Virus record (IMG/VR): IMGVR_UViG_3300020420_000015
Location: 1 to 59,379 of that record
Direction: 5' to 3' (one strand)
Source: a virus
Length of the DNA: 59,379 nt
A model generated the notes under the pieces. That model made no database searches. It was not told the DNA's origin and saw only the letters and a list, made by a program, of their open reading frames with translations. A program made the position numbers and the translations under genes. Shown in pieces: positions 15,193 to 22,820 of the stretch (positions are counted from its first letter, which is position 1; the number at the start of each line of letters is the position of its first letter).

Positions 15193-17614
15193 CTATCTCC
15201 TCTGTGATTGTTTTGCCAAGCTCAATTCCATATCTCAGGTCTTCGCGCTGTCCCTCATAACGTGTTTTTGCCAAGTCCATTCCAAGTCTTGCACCCTCAC
15301 GCCGCTCTTCAGACTCAATGCGCTCTTCTTGAACCGCGATATTGGCCGCAGATTTATTCATATCTGATTGCAACTTAGCCAAATCAAGTTGCTGTTTGTG
15401 TTGGAACTCAGCTTCTTTAAGGGCAATTTCACGTTGTTGTATTTGTGTAAGCGGGTCTTGCTCCTGCTTTCTTGCCTCTTCTTCAGCCATTTCAGCTTGA
15501 TTTTGATTTAAAAGCTTTCCTGCCGCTTGTGCCGCAAGCCTAGAAATTTCTATCTCTATATCTTCTGGCAAAGGCTTGTCCTCACTAGGCATTCCCACAC
15601 CAAGATTTTTTTCTATTTCTTTTCTATACTGGAAAGCCACATGCTCAGTTATGTGTGCTGACAAAGCTGCCTGTATCGCTCCAGCAAAAGGTGACTGCCC
15701 TACAATCTCTTGTAGCTTGGGGTCCTGAGCGGCAGCAATGTGAACCTGTATGTGCGCCTCATGGTCCTGATATTTAAATGCCTTTACAGGCTCCTGTTTC
15801 AGAATAGCCATGTTTTCAGTAACAGGGTCTGAAGCCTTTACATCATCTGGTAGCTTTACGATTTGGTCTGCGTCTTTGATTCCAAGCACTTCGAGCATTT
15901 GACGATGCAGCTTACCCATGTCATAGAGATTCGGAGCCTGTTGAGCAAGTTGCATAGCCGCCTGATATTGCACGACTCTTTGTGACATGGTTGCGGCGTT
16001 GGGGTCGGAAACCGGGATAATATCAACCCTATCATCGAAATCCTCCTGACGATTAAAGTTTTCTTCTAACTGATAAGAATAGCTTGGCCCCATATAATCT
16101 TTTATTATTTTGCCCAGTATTCTAAGTTCTTTTTTGAGAGCCGCATGAAGGCGAGCCTGAACACCAGACATTACCTTCATGGAACGCTCCATTAACGCGA
16201 GCGTAGTTCCGACCGGAGCTTGCGGGTTGAGGTTTCCAACTTGTACATCAGCAACGGAGCCAATCCTTCTCCCCTCTTCCACGATATTTCCGAGAAGCTG
16301 GTATAATACTGATGATGGCTCCTTGTAAGGAAGGAATGCAATCGAGTCCCTAATTGCACCCCCCGGCACGTCCACGTCGCGGAATTCACCCGGCATGAGA
16401 GGCGAATCGTCACCTTTAATACGTAGTCCGCGAGCCTTAAGACCAGCGGGGAGATTAGAGAGTGTACCCGCATCAATAAGTTGGCGCAGAATACTTGTGG
16501 CACTTTTAGCAAGACCACCAATAAGATGAATAAGACCCGTTCCATAGAACCCAAGTCCCGGCAGGTATCTGTAGTGAACAAAGTGTTGTCTCTTACGCTT
16601 TTTAGAATCTTCCTCATACCAATTTCTCCTTATTGATAAAATGGTTAGGCTGGACTTGTCCACCGTCACCACATAAGGTCTTGCAATGCCATCAGCATCC
16701 TCAAATGGCTCTGGTAAATTTAAGTCAGCGTGAATCTCCAAAATCGTGTGTCTGTCATCATCCTCAAGAACGGCGGTTTCTCCATCAATCTCATCATACT
16801 TCTCTTGGATATCTGATTGGTCTGGCTCTGGGTCAGGTAACTCCACATCAGTATAAAAGCCATTAACCTGTAGCTCTATAATTTCATTTGCAGTCTTCTT
16901 CATCACATGTGTATATCGTGGCGCAGTCATAAGGTCTGACGCACCGTAAGAAACAACAAAATCTTCTGCTGGAACAAACATGGCGCAAGGACGCTCCATG
17001 ATTGGGTCATAGTAAACTTTTTTAAACGCAGAGCCTGCCAAAGGTAATCGAAACAGCATTTGTTCTGTTTCTTCTCGATATTCTGTCATCTCCTCTGTAA
17101 GAAGATAATTCATTTCTGTTTCTACACGGGTGGCCTGCTCCATTTTCTCTGGGTCACGCTTTCCCATAACTTTTGTACGCACTGGGCCAGCGGCAGGAAA
17201 CAATTCTCCCATAGCCTGTGCCTGAAAACGAACAACAGCCTCTGTCAACACTGGATGAAAAACACCAGCCGCGCCTGCCCAAGGCTGTGTGCGCTCTTCA
17301 ATCTTCATGCCAAGAAGGTCTAAGCCCTTGACGTAAGACCTAGCCCACTCTTTTCTAGACTCACGGTCAGCAACAAAATCATCAACTAATTCAGAAGCAA
17401 GAGAATCTAGCTCTCCTTCTTCCATATACTCAGCCAAGTTAGCATCATGCCCCGGCCCCATAATGGACTCAGCAACTTCACCCGTAAAATCAATAACCAT
17501 AGACTCATCTTCGGATTGAACGCTAACCATGTCTGGGTTTACTATTTCAACCTCAACTTCTGGAGCGTCTTCTATATCCAGATTTGCTGGACTCATTTGC
17601 TTTTCTACAGCCAT
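15167..17614 (-). CDS. Portal protein
   Basis: This 815-residue protein forms the portal vertex through which DNA enters and leaves the head. Features include WAGAAGVFHPVLTEAVVRFQ, the LPLAGSAFKKVYYDPIMERP region and LPGLGFYGTGLIHLIGGLAK, followed by LRQLIDAGTLSNLP. A long C-terminal alpha-helical, Q/E-rich tail (residues about 690-815) probably builds the crown or barrel. Size matches the large podovirus portals of this type. It sits between TerL and scaffold, as expected. Confidence 0.85.
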   Translation of the reverse strand: MAVEKQMSPANLDIEDAPEVEVEIVNPDMVSVQSEDESMVIDFTGEVAESIMGPGHDANLAEYMEEGELDSLASELVDDFVADRESRKEWARSYVKGLDLLGMKIEERTQPWAGAAGVFHPVLTEAVVRFQAQAMGELFPAAGPVRTKVMGKRDPEKMEQATRVETEMNYLLTEEMTEYREETEQMLFRLPLAGSAFKKVYYDPIMERPCAMFVPAEDFVVSYGASDLMTAPRYTHVMKKTANEIIELQVNGFYTDVELPDPEPDQSDIQEKYDEIDGETAVLEDDDRHTILEIHADLNLPEPFEDADGIARPYVVTVDKSSLTILSIRRNWYEEDSKKRKRQHFVHYRYLPGLGFYGTGLIHLIGGLAKSATSILRQLIDAGTLSNLPAGLKARGLRIKGDDSPLMPGEFRDVDVPGGAIRDSIAFLPYKEPSSVLYQLLGNIVEEGRRIGSVADVQVGNLNPQAPVGTTLALMERSMKVMSGVQARLHAALKKELRILGKIIKDYMGPSYSYQLEENFNRQEDFDDRVDIIPVSDPNAATMSQRVVQYQAAMQLAQQAPNLYDMGKLHRQMLEVLGIKDADQIVKLPDDVKASDPVTENMAILKQEPVKAFKYQDHEAHIQVHIAAAQDPKLQEIVGQSPFAGAIQAALSAHITEHVAFQYRKEIEKNLGVGMPSEDKPLPEDIEIEISRLAAQAAGKLLNQNQAEMAEEEARKQEQDPLTQIQQREIALKEAEFQHKQQLDLAKLQSDMNKSAANIAVQEERIESEERREGARLGMDLAKTRYEGQREDLRYGIELGKTITEEIDDAGSDKG

Positions 17615-17619
17615 GATAC

Positions 17620-17802
17620 TTATTCCTGTGAGTTTTCTAATTTTTGCATAATAACAGAATATCTACCGTGATGACAGTCTGAGAGGTCGCTTACAACAAA
17701 CCAACCTTTTTCTTCGTAAATTTTTATTTCGTGATGCCCAACATATCTGACAATAATTTTTTTAGTAATACTCCACGGGTCTTTTGTATTTTGGCTCGTC
17801 AT
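17620..17802 (-). CDS. Small protein between TerL and portal
   Basis: This frame gives about 60 residues if started at ATG 17802, and an ATG three codons upstream is also possible. It contains SITKKIIVRYVGHHEIKIYE, WFVVSDLSDCHHGRYSVIMQ and a tail of KLENSQE. It overlaps the end of TerL by about 40 bases in another frame. No domain is recognised, and the upstream ribosome-binding site is weak. It fills the TerL-portal gap. Confidence 0.5.
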   Translation of the reverse strand: MTSQNTKDPWSITKKIIVRYVGHHEIKIYEEKGWFVVSDLSDCHHGRYSVIMQKLENSQE

Positions 17803-19270
17803 CCCACTCATCCATAACGCTTCTTATCCATCCACCTTGACGGAATCTCAACAAAGCCTGAGTTGTGGAGTCAACCAAGTCATCATTTTCTCCCGTAGGG
17901 AATGCCGCACACTCTTCTATTACTTCTTCCGCCCATCTTGTATGTGGCGTCCACACAACGCCAGAGGCGAACAGGTCTGTTACGGCATTCACCCTAGCTA
18001 TTTTATCCTGCCCACGGGACGGTGTAAACTCAGTCACAGGTATTCCCATGGCCCTTAATTCAAAAATCAACGGGGAGCCTGCGGCCTTTGCTTCAACAAT
18101 CATCTGGTCAGGTTCAAACTCCCAGTATTTATCATAGGCGGCTCTTTTTAATTCTGGAAACTCTAGCTTTTCTTTATACGCATCCAGCAGAATTAAATTA
18201 GGAACGGTTTCCCCTTGGTCATTAGGGTGGTTAAATATACCCCATGTTGTACAAGCACTGTAGTCTGCCCGTTGTGTTTTTAAGAAGGCCGTATCCCAAC
18301 TTTGTATTATGGCCTCACACGGTGGCGGATTCTCATATTCCCACTCTTGCCACCATTCTCTTTTTATTAATGCACCCTCTTCAGCAGTTGGGTCTTGTTG
18401 ATATTGGGCTGACCATTTGGAAATCGGGAGTTCGGCCTTTAATGCCTCTAGCTGGTCTACAGGCCAAAACTCAGGCCAAAGCGGTTCACCGGACGGCATT
18501 ATTGCCGGAAGCTCAATTACTTCCCACTCATCCGCACCCTCTCTTTGCGTGGCTGACTTTACGATTTGACCAGTTAAATCTTTTACAGACCAACGGGTCA
18601 TAACAATAATTATTGCCCCTCCCGGCTGGAGTCTTTGTCTTGGTCCTGATGTATACCATTCGTATACCTTGTCGTAGACTTCCGTGTTGTAAGCCCCCAA
18701 TGCCGCCTCTTGTTCCGAATGGGGGTCATCAATAATGAGAACATCAGCACCTTTACCAGTGACCGCACCGCCAACACCAATCGCAAAGTAATCTCCTTTT
18801 TTGTTTGTGTTCCAACGACCAGCAGCCTTTGAATCTGCTGATAGAGATATTCCGGGAAACACCTCTTGAAAATCTTCTTGGTTGATTAGGTTTCTAACCT
18901 TACGACCAAAACCCACAGCAAGCTCTGCGGTGTGCGCTGTCTGAATAATTTTTTTCTCTGGGTATCTTCCTAAAAACCAAGCGGGAAATAAATATGATGC
19001 AAACTCTGACTTGGTATGTCGTGGGGGCATGTTAATAATCAGGCGCTTTAGCTCTCCATTTGCTACACGCTCAAATGCATTTGCCATGATTTGATGATGT
19101 CTTCCGTTTATAAATGCAGGCCATACCCTGTTTACAAACTGTAGGAAGTCACTTCTAGCGCCCTCACGAGACTTTGCTTCCTCAAGCTCGCTTAATAGCT
19201 CTAGTATCTCATTCTTCTTTTGCGGGGGAAGTTGAGCTATCTTTTGCTTTACTGCTGATAATGTACTCAT
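17762..19270 (-). CDS. terL: Terminase large subunit
   Basis: This 502-residue packaging motor and headful nuclease has a Walker A-like motif MPPRHTKS at residues 81-88, with a Walker B-like VLIIDDPHSEQEAA. A coupling motif region MTRWSVKDLTGQI follows. The C-terminal RNase H-like nuclease starts with QSWDTAFLKTQRADYS, with later acidic residues in GENDDLVDSTTQALLRF. It matches the Terminase_6C/TIGR01630 type. It overlaps its upstream neighbour by four bases. Unusually, its small subunit is about 2 kb away at 21390-21860. Confidence 0.9.
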   Translation of the reverse strand: MSTLSAVKQKIAQLPPQKKNEILELLSELEEAKSREGARSDFLQFVNRVWPAFINGRHHQIMANAFERVANGELKRLIINMPPRHTKSEFASYLFPAWFLGRYPEKKIIQTAHTAELAVGFGRKVRNLINQEDFQEVFPGISLSADSKAAGRWNTNKKGDYFAIGVGGAVTGKGADVLIIDDPHSEQEAALGAYNTEVYDKVYEWYTSGPRQRLQPGGAIIIVMTRWSVKDLTGQIVKSATQREGADEWEVIELPAIMPSGEPLWPEFWPVDQLEALKAELPISKWSAQYQQDPTAEEGALIKREWWQEWEYENPPPCEAIIQSWDTAFLKTQRADYSACTTWGIFNHPNDQGETVPNLILLDAYKEKLEFPELKRAAYDKYWEFEPDQMIVEAKAAGSPLIFELRAMGIPVTEFTPSRGQDKIARVNAVTDLFASGVVWTPHTRWAEEVIEECAAFPTGENDDLVDSTTQALLRFRQGGWIRSVMDEWDDEPKYKRPVEYY

Positions 19271-19506
19271 GTATCGCTAACACAACGATTTATCAAAACT
19301 GATTTTGCAAGCTCTAACAAAAACACCATATCCGGACCCTTGCCATGTGATGTGGCCATAAACAAGTTGCCTTCATCAGTCCACCCAACAACAAGTGCCT
19401 CTGTCATGGAAACCTCTTCACGAAGCACACCCAGCATTTCTTTTGGGTCTAAATCAGGGTCTTCATGTATAGAAGGGTTACCCGGAAATTGTATTATATT
19501 TGTCAT
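19267..19506 (-). CDS. Small acidic protein of unknown role
   Basis: This 79-residue protein starts at ATG 19506; a TTG two codons upstream is also in frame. It contains NIIQFPGNPSIHEDPDLDP and VGWTDEGNLFMATSHG, a pattern of a small family present beside phage terminase genes. Its stop overlaps the TerL start as ATGA, so translation is coupled. Role unknown. Confidence 0.65.
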   Translation of the reverse strand: MTNIIQFPGNPSIHEDPDLDPKEMLGVLREEVSMTEALVVGWTDEGNLFMATSHGKGPDMVFLLELAKSVLINRCVSDT

Positions 19507-19702
19507 CTTCAATTTCTTCCAGAATCTCTATTCTGTCTCGGTGTATTGATATTTTATCAAGTTCACCCTGAATAGCTTCAAGAATATCGGAATGCTCTCC
19601 TATTCCTGCTGGATTAGATAGATAAACATTTATGTTTGTTTTGTGCAACTGAATGTTGCCGTGTGCCTGAGCAATCAAAGCACGGATTATTTCTTCTTTC
19701 AT
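19478..19702 (-). CDS. Small helical protein of unknown role
   Basis: This 74-residue, mostly helical protein begins MKEEIIRALIAQAHGNIQLH and continues NINVYLSNPAGIGEHSDIL, then LDKISIHRDRIEILEEIED. It is the first gene of the leftward late block and overlaps the next gene by about 30 bases. No domain recognised. Similar small proteins accompany terminases in marine phages. Confidence 0.65.
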   Translation of the reverse strand: MKEEIIRALIAQAHGNIQLHKTNINVYLSNPAGIGEHSDILEAIQGELDKISIHRDRIEILEEIEDDKYNTISG

Positions 19703-19897
19703 ACTTAACTCCCTCTCCCTAGAAAATGACGGCGGGGGAGCAAACTAGTATTTGCTCAACCCCACCGGGGGTGTCGGGAGACGTTACACCCCAAGTAACT
19801 ATACAACACAGTTACCTGTTACACTAGACTCAGGTATATATCTATATTAATATATATATATATATAATATATATATCATATAAGGGAGAGACTGGTA
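19703..19897. promoter_or_regulatory. Divergent control region between late and early blocks
   Basis: This is a 195-base gap between the leftward late operon and rightward early genes. It contains a GAGCAAA/TTTGCTC hairpin (19738-19757, extended by GGGG/CCCC), a GGGGTGT/ACACCCC hairpin around 19768-19792 and a GTAAC/GTTAC pair. An almost pure TATATA tract runs at about 19838-19878. A GGGAGAGA ribosome-binding site precedes the 19898 ATG. I cannot place a convincing -35/-10 pair in the AT tract. Confidence 0.5.
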
Positions 19898-20110
19898 ATG
19901 AAAGAATTTGCTATTGCATTGAGCATTTGGACCCACACAGGCACAGAATGGGTTTTGGAAAGTCAAGACGTGTTAAAGGAAACATCCTATCAAGAACATT
20001 GCGAATTTTCATCTTATGAAGAGATGAAACATGAGGGTAGTGAAAATAGATATTTTAAAGTGATTGTTCAATGTTATCCTGTTTCTTGCTCTGAAAAGGA
20101 ACTATGCTAA
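19898..20110 (+). CDS. Small early protein
   Basis: This 70-residue protein starts MKEFAIALSIWTHTGTEWVL and ends VQCYPVSCSEKELC. A GGGAGAGA ribosome-binding site lies ten bases upstream of ATG 19898. It ends in a cysteine-rich tail. It looks like a distant relative of the next protein (both begin with a beta strand and contain paired cysteines), but no known family is recognised. Confidence 0.6.
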   Translation: MKEFAIALSIWTHTGTEWVLESQDVLKETSYQEHCEFSSYEEMKHEGSENRYFKVIVQCYPVSCSEKELC

Positions 20111-20359
20111 ATGTTTAAGGCCTTTATAGTAGCTTGTCACATAGCTAATCCTGCTGACTGCATACTCATAAGTGATGACCGTGGCCCTTATGACACTGAG
20201 GAAGAATGCAAAACTCGTATTGTAGAAATGATTGAAGACTCGATAGATGTATTCAGAATGATACAAGTTCCCATGATATTTAAGCTGACAAGCTGTGTAC
20301 ACCCAGACGATATGGAATTTACAAATGTCAACATTACTGACCAATATTCCAAACGCTAA
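20111..20359 (+). CDS. Small early protein with conserved cysteines
   Basis: This 82-residue protein starts MFKAFIVACHIANPADCILI, with CKTRIVEMIEDSIDVFRM and a C-terminal TSCVHPDDMEF. It begins one base after the preceding stop (TAAATG), so the two are co-translated. The four cysteines suggest a disulfide or metal site. The family is not recognised by me. Confidence 0.6.
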   Translation: MFKAFIVACHIANPADCILISDDRGPYDTEEECKTRIVEMIEDSIDVFRMIQVPMIFKLTSCVHPDDMEFTNVNITDQYSKR

Positions 20360-20960
20360 AGTTTATGTTCGCAAAGAGTATCTTATGGACCACCAAGAGG
20401 GGCATGGTGAGTTCATAGAGGGCCATTGGGTAACAGCAAAGTCCATTCCCGGCAGAGCTTTCTACTTTGAGACATACCTGCCGCAATATGGCGCTTTATA
20501 TGATAAATTACCGATTAGTGCCTTTTTATCAGAGCCAAAAACCCCAGAACCAGACCTGTCCCTGCCAAATCTGCAATTCTGGAACTGCATGGACTATGGC
20601 GTTACGTCTATTTACAAGCAGTTTATCGGGTCTATGGACTTTGAAGTCCGAACCAGAGACTCTGGTAATTTTTACGGCACATATATCTGCACATTAGACA
20701 ACTACCATGCACAGGCAGATGAAATAGACTACTCAACGTCCGAAATTCCCGAAGAACACAAGTCATTTAACCTGATAGAGCTAGAAAACGGGCAATATGC
20801 ACTGTACCCAAACAACAGAATGCGGGTATATGACAACTCTCTAACCCCAGAAAACCCGTTAATGCCCGATTTTAAGGTATCCACCGACTATTATCAGGTA
20901 GAATCAGGCAACAAATACCGCCTAGGGGACACAGAAGAGTATTTTTACGAAAAAAATTAG
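20325..20960 (+). CDS. Conserved marine-phage early protein of unknown function
   Basis: This protein is about 211 residues from ATG 20325; the frame is open upstream to 20295. It starts MSTLLTNIPNAKVYVRKEYL and contains SIPGRAFYFETYLPQYGALY, YDKLPISAF, LDNYHAQADEIDYS and the segment YALYPNNRM. I recognise this as a recurring family in marine phages with no assigned activity. The aromatic-rich, beta-type sequence suggests a soluble fold. It ends at the start of a terminator-like region. Confidence 0.65.
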   Translation: MSTLLTNIPNAKVYVRKEYLMDHQEGHGEFIEGHWVTAKSIPGRAFYFETYLPQYGALYDKLPISAFLSEPKTPEPDLSLPNLQFWNCMDYGVTSIYKQFIGSMDFEVRTRDSGNFYGTYICTLDNYHAQADEIDYSTSEIPEEHKSFNLIELENGQYALYPNNRMRVYDNSLTPENPLMPDFKVSTDYYQVESGNKYRLGDTEEYFYEKN

Positions 20961-20965
20961 TACGA

Positions 20966-21015
20966 GGGTTAGGATTCCTACCCCTATTTTCCCGAAAAAC
21001 ACCCGGGGGGAAAAT
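20966..21015 (+). terminator. Terminator-like hairpins at a convergent junction
   Basis: Two hairpins lie between the converging genes ending at 20960 and 21054. GGGT-t-AGG pairs with CCTACCC (20966-20983), followed by CTATTTT. ATTTTCCC (20986-20993) then pairs with GGGAAAAT (21008-21015). The first, with its short T run, is the better rightward terminator. Confidence 0.55.
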
Positions 21016-21022
21016 AAACTAT

Positions 21023-21038
21023 TTGTATCATGGTACAA
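21023..21038. promoter_or_regulatory. 16-bp dyad, TTGTAC-N4-GTACAA family
   Basis: TTGTAT-CATG-GTACAA, one mismatch. It lies at the convergent gene end next to terminator-like hairpins, so it could also act as an RNA hairpin; operator function here is uncertain. Confidence 0.4.
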
Positions 21039-21053
21039 ATTAGGGGGTGGGGG

Positions 21054-21365
21054 TCATTGTATAGTGGGTTTAGTGGTATATTCCCAGTAATCCCATATCT
21101 CACGCCTTCTCTTCTCCACGATAAATAGAAGTATATTCCTCTCTATTTCGCTCAGAGACGCCCAAGCATCTCTTTCGGCGGGTGTCATACTACATATCAG
21201 ACAAATGCTCTCAGTGGGGCTTAAAACGCCAACAAACCTACAATCATGCTGGCATGGAAGGTCTATGTTTTTTCTTTTGTCATCGGATGTGTAAATCATC
21301 ATGTAGTCCGCGTGGGCGGGGCCAGCCCGACAAACGGGTGTGGGGGTAGGGTGGGGTCCGTACAT
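21054..21365 (-). CDS. Small cysteine-containing protein after TerS
   Basis: This 103-residue protein begins MYGPHPTPTPVCRAGPAHAD and contains LPCQHDCRFVGVLSPTE and SICLICSMTPAERDAWASL, ending with a helical tail. The CxxxxC and CxxC pairs could bind zinc. It follows TerS in the same direction with 24 bases between, so it is probably co-transcribed. The family is not recognised. Confidence 0.55.
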   Translation of the reverse strand: MYGPHPTPTPVCRAGPAHADYMMIYTSDDKRKNIDLPCQHDCRFVGVLSPTESICLICSMTPAERDAWASLSEIERNILLFIVEKRRREIWDYWEYTTKPTIQ

Positions 21366-21389
21366 ACGCCAAAGTTTGCGTGGGTAGGG

Positions 21390-21860
21390 TCACTCGCCCA
21401 TCAGCAACGCCAAACGCCTCTGCAAATCGGCCTCAATCTCAGACGCTGACCTGTTTGAATTTTCATCTGTCACCACATTATCTGAAAACATACCTATGGA
21501 CCTTCCCAACTGGGTGAGGGCTGAGACCCGTGACGTATCACTGCCAGACACTGCCTCTTCCTTGAGCCTATCAGTCACCCATATTCTCAGGCGGTCCTCG
21601 TCTGTCCGCTTTCGTGCGGTGATTTCCTCAGTTATGGACTTTATCCTCTGTGCAACCTTGGTGTTCTCTGTTGCCAGCTTCGAGGCATTAGCCCATACAG
21701 TGCTTGGTTTTGTGCCTTCCTTAACATCGTAAGCCTGACGGTAGGCTTCTGTCAGTGTTTCACCTTGTGCAACCATCTGGCAAAAGTGTTCCTGCTTGGC
21801 TGTAAGTTTATCACCTGCATCTGTCACTATTGATAGGTGAGGGTGTTTATCTTTTGGCAT
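21390..21860 (-). CDS. terS: Terminase small subunit
   Basis: This 156-residue protein recognises phage DNA for packaging. The N-terminal half is a helix-turn-helix of the Terminase_2 kind: LTAKQEHFCQMVAQGETLTE, then AYRQAYDVKEG and VWANASKLATE. The C-terminal half is helical and acidic (LQRRLALLMGE end). It is transcribed leftward by an apparent own promoter (about 21925-21960) bearing a dyad operator. It is unusually separated from TerL by about 1.7 kb of opposite-strand genes and control sequence. Confidence 0.8.
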   Translation of the reverse strand: MPKDKHPHLSIVTDAGDKLTAKQEHFCQMVAQGETLTEAYRQAYDVKEGTKPSTVWANASKLATENTKVAQRIKSITEEITARKRTDEDRLRIWVTDRLKEEAVSGSDTSRVSALTQLGRSIGMFSDNVVTDENSNRSASEIEADLQRRLALLMGE

Positions 21861-21915
21861 GTTCTATTCCCTTTGTTCTGCCACCATGCGCTATCGCTTG
21901 GTCGGGCTTTCACAT

Positions 21916-21931
21916 TCGTACTATGGAACAA
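21916..21931. promoter_or_regulatory. 16-bp dyad overlapping the predicted TerS transcription start
   Basis: TCGTAC-TATG-GAACAA, two mismatches. It lies directly downstream of the TATAAT at 21932-21937 (minus strand), so it covers the expected start of transcription, a classical repressor position. Confidence 0.5.
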
Positions 21932-21960
21932 ATTATACCAGACCCCATGCAGTTGACGCT
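21932..21960 (-). promoter_or_regulatory. Predicted promoter for TerS
   Basis: On the minus strand an extended -10, TGGTATAAT, spans 21932-21940, with no strong -35 at 17 bp. It drives TerS 70 bases away. The dyad at 21916-21931 is adjacent. Confidence 0.5.
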
Positions 21961-22235
21961 ACCCATATGCCTTTTAAAGGCGATTTAAAGCCCCGTGAGT
22001 GCCTATCTCTATTTTTGCTCATAATCATACACGGGTATGTCGAGAAACGCCTGTACGGGCAAATAAGGTATTTTGAGCATAAAAATTCGCAGTTTCCCGT
22101 ACAATAATTTGGGGCCATTAAACGTCTATAAATTAAATAAAGAAAATAACTCAAAAGACTTGAATAATACTCAGAATAGTGTATTTAGAGGGTATATTCT
22201 TTTTTTTCAAATTTTGGAGGCCATCGCTACACTTA

Positions 22236-22316
22236 CCGGACACGCCCACGGGGGCAGGGGCTAGCAACCCCGACCATACTGGACCACCACCTATTTACCG
22301 CTTCGATAGCGTCCGG
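22236..22316 (+). ncRNA. Cloverleaf-like leader RNA element
   Basis: CCGGAC (22236-22241) pairs with GTCCGG (22311-22316). Between them lie GCCC/GGGC (22244-22255), a GGGG-CTAGCAA-CCCC stem with a seven-base loop like an anticodon loop (U33-like T, then AGC), a CCA/TGG pair, and CGC-TTCGATA-GCG with a T-loop-like TTCGA. It is not a normal tRNA: the D-arm loop is too short and the T stem has only three pairs. It could be a tRNA-like regulatory element or decayed tRNA. Confidence 0.35.
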
Positions 22317-22397
22317 CTTATGCGCAAAATGGGGGTGTAGACTGAGGCAGACATGTTTTGCTGTAACGTATCGGTTTAGAGTACGCCTTGCTTATAT

Positions 22398-22448
22398 CCT
22401 GTCGCTGGCATTGGTAGCCAGTTATGAAGAGACACCAAACGAAACAGG
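22398..22448 (+). ncRNA. Hammerhead-like RNA, degenerate or variant (type III layout)
   Basis: CCTGT (22398-22402) pairs with ACAGG (22444-22448). A cleavage-site C follows at 22403. A hairpin GCTGGC/GCCAGT (22404-22422) stands where stem I should be, then TGAAGA (22425-22430), then GAAAC (22441-22445). The loop TTGGT (22411-22415) can pair with ACCAA (22434-22438). The usual core CUGANGA reads AUGAAGA, so the essential C3 is replaced by A and one extra base is present; stem II is at most one pair. The closing strand overlaps the ribosome-binding site AGGAGA of the next gene. Confidence 0.4.
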
Positions 22449-22457
22449 AGACGTTTT

Positions 22458-22631
22458 ATGTATAAAGTAATAGCTGAAGCACACAATATGAGTGCAGATA
22501 GTACATGTAGAACACTGCAAGATGCTAAGAATGCTTGCGGTGTTATGCTTGAGAAGTTGGGTTATCAGAAAAAAGATATCCACATCATCACGCCTGAAGG
22601 CAAAAAATTATACCTCGTTCCTCAAAAATAG
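22458..22631 (+). CDS. Small early protein downstream of hammerhead-like leader
   Basis: This 57-residue gene runs from ATG 22458 to TAG 22631, after AGGAGA at 22447-22452. It starts MYKVIAEAHNMSADSTCRTL and ends EGKKLYLVPQK. Its layout resembles small alpha/beta proteins, but no family is recognised. It is the first gene after the long structured leader and next to another short gene at 22641. Confidence 0.6.
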   Translation: MYKVIAEAHNMSADSTCRTLQDAKNACGVMLEKLGYQKKDIHIITPEGKKLYLVPQK

Positions 22632-22640
22632 GAGAATACA

Positions 22641-22820
22641 TTGGTTGAATATTTCCACATTTATGTAAATGGCGGCCTCACATATGTGGGGCTGGTTTTA
22701 TCTCAGGCCGTACAGGTCATGGATAAATTAAAGGCTGATGGCAACAAGCCAGTTATGAAGTCTTATATGCTGGACCCTGTCGTGCTTGCGGCAATGTCAC
22801 AATCGTATGATGACAACTAA
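22641..22820 (+). CDS. Small early protein with a TTG start
   Basis: This 59-residue gene starts with TTG at 22641, six bases after GGAGA (22631-22635), and ends TAA at 22820. The product starts MVEYFHIYVNGGLTYVGLVL and ends with LAAMSQSYDDN. The stop is directly followed by a hammerhead ribozyme. Family unknown. Confidence 0.6.
   Translation: MVEYFHIYVNGGLTYVGLVLSQAVQVMDKLKADGNKPVMKSYMLDPVVLAAMSQSYDDN

Larger units (their letters stand above)
21961..22457 (+). promoter_or_regulatory. Long untranslated leader of the first early operon
   Basis: Nearly 500 bases hold no credible gene. They contain two interleaved inverted repeats (TGCTCA 22016-22021 with TGAGCA 22074-22079; TGTACGGG 22052-22059 with CCCGTACA 22096-22103) and a weak promoter-like TTGAAT-N16-TATTTA at 22160-22187. 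A cloverleaf-like fold follows at 22236-22316 and a hammerhead-like fold at 22398-22448. This looks like a structured 5-prime leader for genes from 22458 onward. Confidence 0.5.

Noticed and set aside
22236-22316. Ordinary tRNA gene
   Set aside because: The D-loop is only four bases, the T stem has three pairs, and no CCA follows; only parts resemble a tRNA.
22398-22448. Pistol, twister or HDV-type ribozyme as an explanation for the third fold
   Set aside because: The order of helices and conserved bases as I recall them does not fit; a hammerhead variant or pseudoknot fits better.
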